Shown here: in pieces, positions 62,501-64,000 of the stretch
How the letters are laid out: every line of letters begins with the position of its first letter
Numbering within the stretch: the stretch's first letter is position 1
Source: Edolisoma coerulescens
Taxonomy: Eukaryota; Chordata; Aves; Passeriformes; Campephagidae
Assembly (NCBI GenBank): GCA_013397115.1
Contig: VWZW01002451.1
Span: 1-64,000, forward strand
Reading direction: 5' to 3'
DNA: 64,000 bases
Made by a program: the position numbers and the translations under genes
Notes under the pieces: model-generated
The model's input: only the letters and a program-made list of their open reading frames with translations
What the model was told of the DNA's origin: nothing
Database searches by the model: none

Positions 62501-64000
62501 TCTGTAGGCAGTGGACAGCTTTGATTTTTCCTGTTGAGGAGCCTAATAATAGCTCAGATACCCTGGAGCCCATGGTGTAAAGCCAACTGGCCAAGAAACA
62601 GCTATGAAGCTCTTTTGAGGACTTCCAGACCATGGAATGGCTAAGAATGCAAATTTTATTATTAATATGTTCTTCAGACCAGTTGCTGACTATTTACCAT
62701 GGCAATACTTTAGAAATTCCTAGTAAATGAGATAAAAATGTTAGACACAAAAGTAATCTGTCCTTCGGGAAGATCAGCACATAACCATTGCACTAAAAAT
62801 AGCTACGACAGTGTCAGCACCCTTTTATTTTCTCAAATTGCTCTGGCTAAATTAGAAAGGGTCCCCTGGCAACTCAAGAAAAATAAGTAATTCTCCCCAT
62901 CGCAGGCATGCATCAAGTGCAGTGAGTGGAATAACTGAGAAATCTAGGCAACACATTACAGAAAAAATCCCCAAACGACAAAACATCTCCTTACCTCCTT
63001 GAATAAGGATTAGCTAAATCATTCAAAACAGTAGAGTAAGACAAGATTTAGTCTTAGAAACCAATACAAGAACACATACTCACAAGAAATGAAAAAAACA
63101 ATAGTATTTAATTGTATCAAAAGACAGTATTACAGCTTAATGGAAAACTTATGCAACTTTTGCAGTTTAGCTTTTGCAAAATGGGAATATGAAACAAGTA
63201 AGTGCCTTCATTCATAAAGCCCTAAAATATTTGGGTATTTTGACCATTTAGAACTGAAGAGGGAACACTATGAATGCACTGGTACCTGTTGCTGTCACTA
63301 GGAAGCACCAAGCTGGACAGAAAGCTCTGTTGCAGGTTATTACCAGTTAGTAACCATTCCTCTGACTTGATTCGCCTACTGCAACAGAGAACAGAGCTGT
63401 CTCTCTGCTTGGGCTGAGACAACCTCCATAGGAATTACACATGGTGCCAGTGCTCCATCATCCCAAACCATCCACAGTCCCCATGGTCTGGGCAATTTTG
63501 CCTTCTAATCGCTACTAACCAAGGAGTCCTTTCCTGCATTCCAGCACAGCAGTAAGTTTTGATATCTGCGAGGATGCCTTGAACTGCAGACTTTACCTCC
63601 CAAGGTATTTGAAAAAAGGTATTTCCAAGTGTGCTTGTGAGGCACACCTGAAGGGCAGACAATGTGCAACTCAGCACAAACAGACACAGTCCTATCAAAG
63701 AATCAAATGAGCCTCAATTTTGTCCTCATAGGTAACATTCAGATGGCATAAACTTCACACTCCAGCCAGCCTAAGCCTGTGCCAAGCCCGTCTGTAGCAA
63801 TTCCCTGTACTAGTATCTAAGTAGCGGCAAAAGCTTGTACTACAAAGTCAAAGACATTCTTCTAAAAATGCAAACCCCTTCCTGCGGCAGTTCAAAAGGC
63901 ACATCTAGCCCAAACAACTATTTTTGCCTGATAAATCTTGTGACAGGATATTCAGTTTAGGTTCCTCTTCTTTACCCTGATGGATTATTTAAATTAAAAT
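56547..64000 (-). other. CMSS1 first intron (part), no gene recognised
   Basis: In mammals FILIP1L lies on the opposite strand within a CMSS1 intron, but no FILIP1L exon was seen here. The stretch has a CA microsatellite at about 60196-60211, a degenerate TA/CA-rich zone to about 60390, and a poly-T tract near 61044-61068. Confidence 0.5.
60196..60211. repeat. CA microsatellite
   Basis: A short perfect run of AC dinucleotides, followed downstream by a diffuse region rich in ATAYAC-like words. Confidence 0.85.

Noticed and set aside
56547..64000. FILIP1L nested in the CMSS1 intron
   Set aside because: It is expected from mammalian gene order, but no FILIP1L coding block was found on the plus strand in this part of the intron.
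1..64000. CRISPR arrays, tRNA or rRNA genes, full-length proviruses
   Set aside because: No regularly spaced repeats, no cloverleaf or rRNA-like blocks, and no viral internal region next to any LTR were seen.

Overview
The window is nuclear DNA from a bird, most likely a passerine. All genes are split by introns with consensus GT/AG junctions. The interspersed repeats are avian-type CR1 LINE 3' fragments and solo endogenous-retrovirus LTRs with 5-bp target duplications. Most of the DNA is AT-rich intron or intergenic sequence. Three genes were rebuilt exon by exon, all on the minus strand and in head-to-tail order, so they are transcribed from right to left. Human comparisons come from memory of the protein families; no database search was run.

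Left part (1-23,980): a CpG-rich edge (1-350) may hold the promoter and first codons of a gene lying to the left. After repeat-bearing intergenic DNA come eight exons (6,878-17,409) that match the C-terminal half of SPICE1, the spindle and centriole-associated protein. The N-terminal half was not found. The penultimate exon is one base short and frameshifts. One exon is present twice because of a single-N assembly join.

Middle (25,065-33,715): a complete seven-exon TMEM30C (CDC50C) gene of 351 codons. It encodes a CDC50-family beta subunit of P4-ATPase lipid flippases. A solo LTR with a perfect GCCAG target duplication lies in one of its introns.

Right part (34,890-64,000): nine exons of CMSS1, a small-subunit ribosome-biogenesis protein related to yeast Cms1. 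They cover everything except the first coding exon, which must lie beyond 64,000. Its introns hold the longest CR1 copy, a 1.4-kb solo LTR containing an N-bounded duplicated block, and two unusual symmetric sequences. CMSS1 ends only about 1.2 kb upstream of the TMEM30C start codon.

No bacterial-type system, CRISPR array, rRNA or tRNA gene was seen. The points most worth a second look are the half-length, frameshifted SPICE1 locus, the false exon duplication, the LTRs with intact target duplications, and the GTTAC/GTAAC half-site array.
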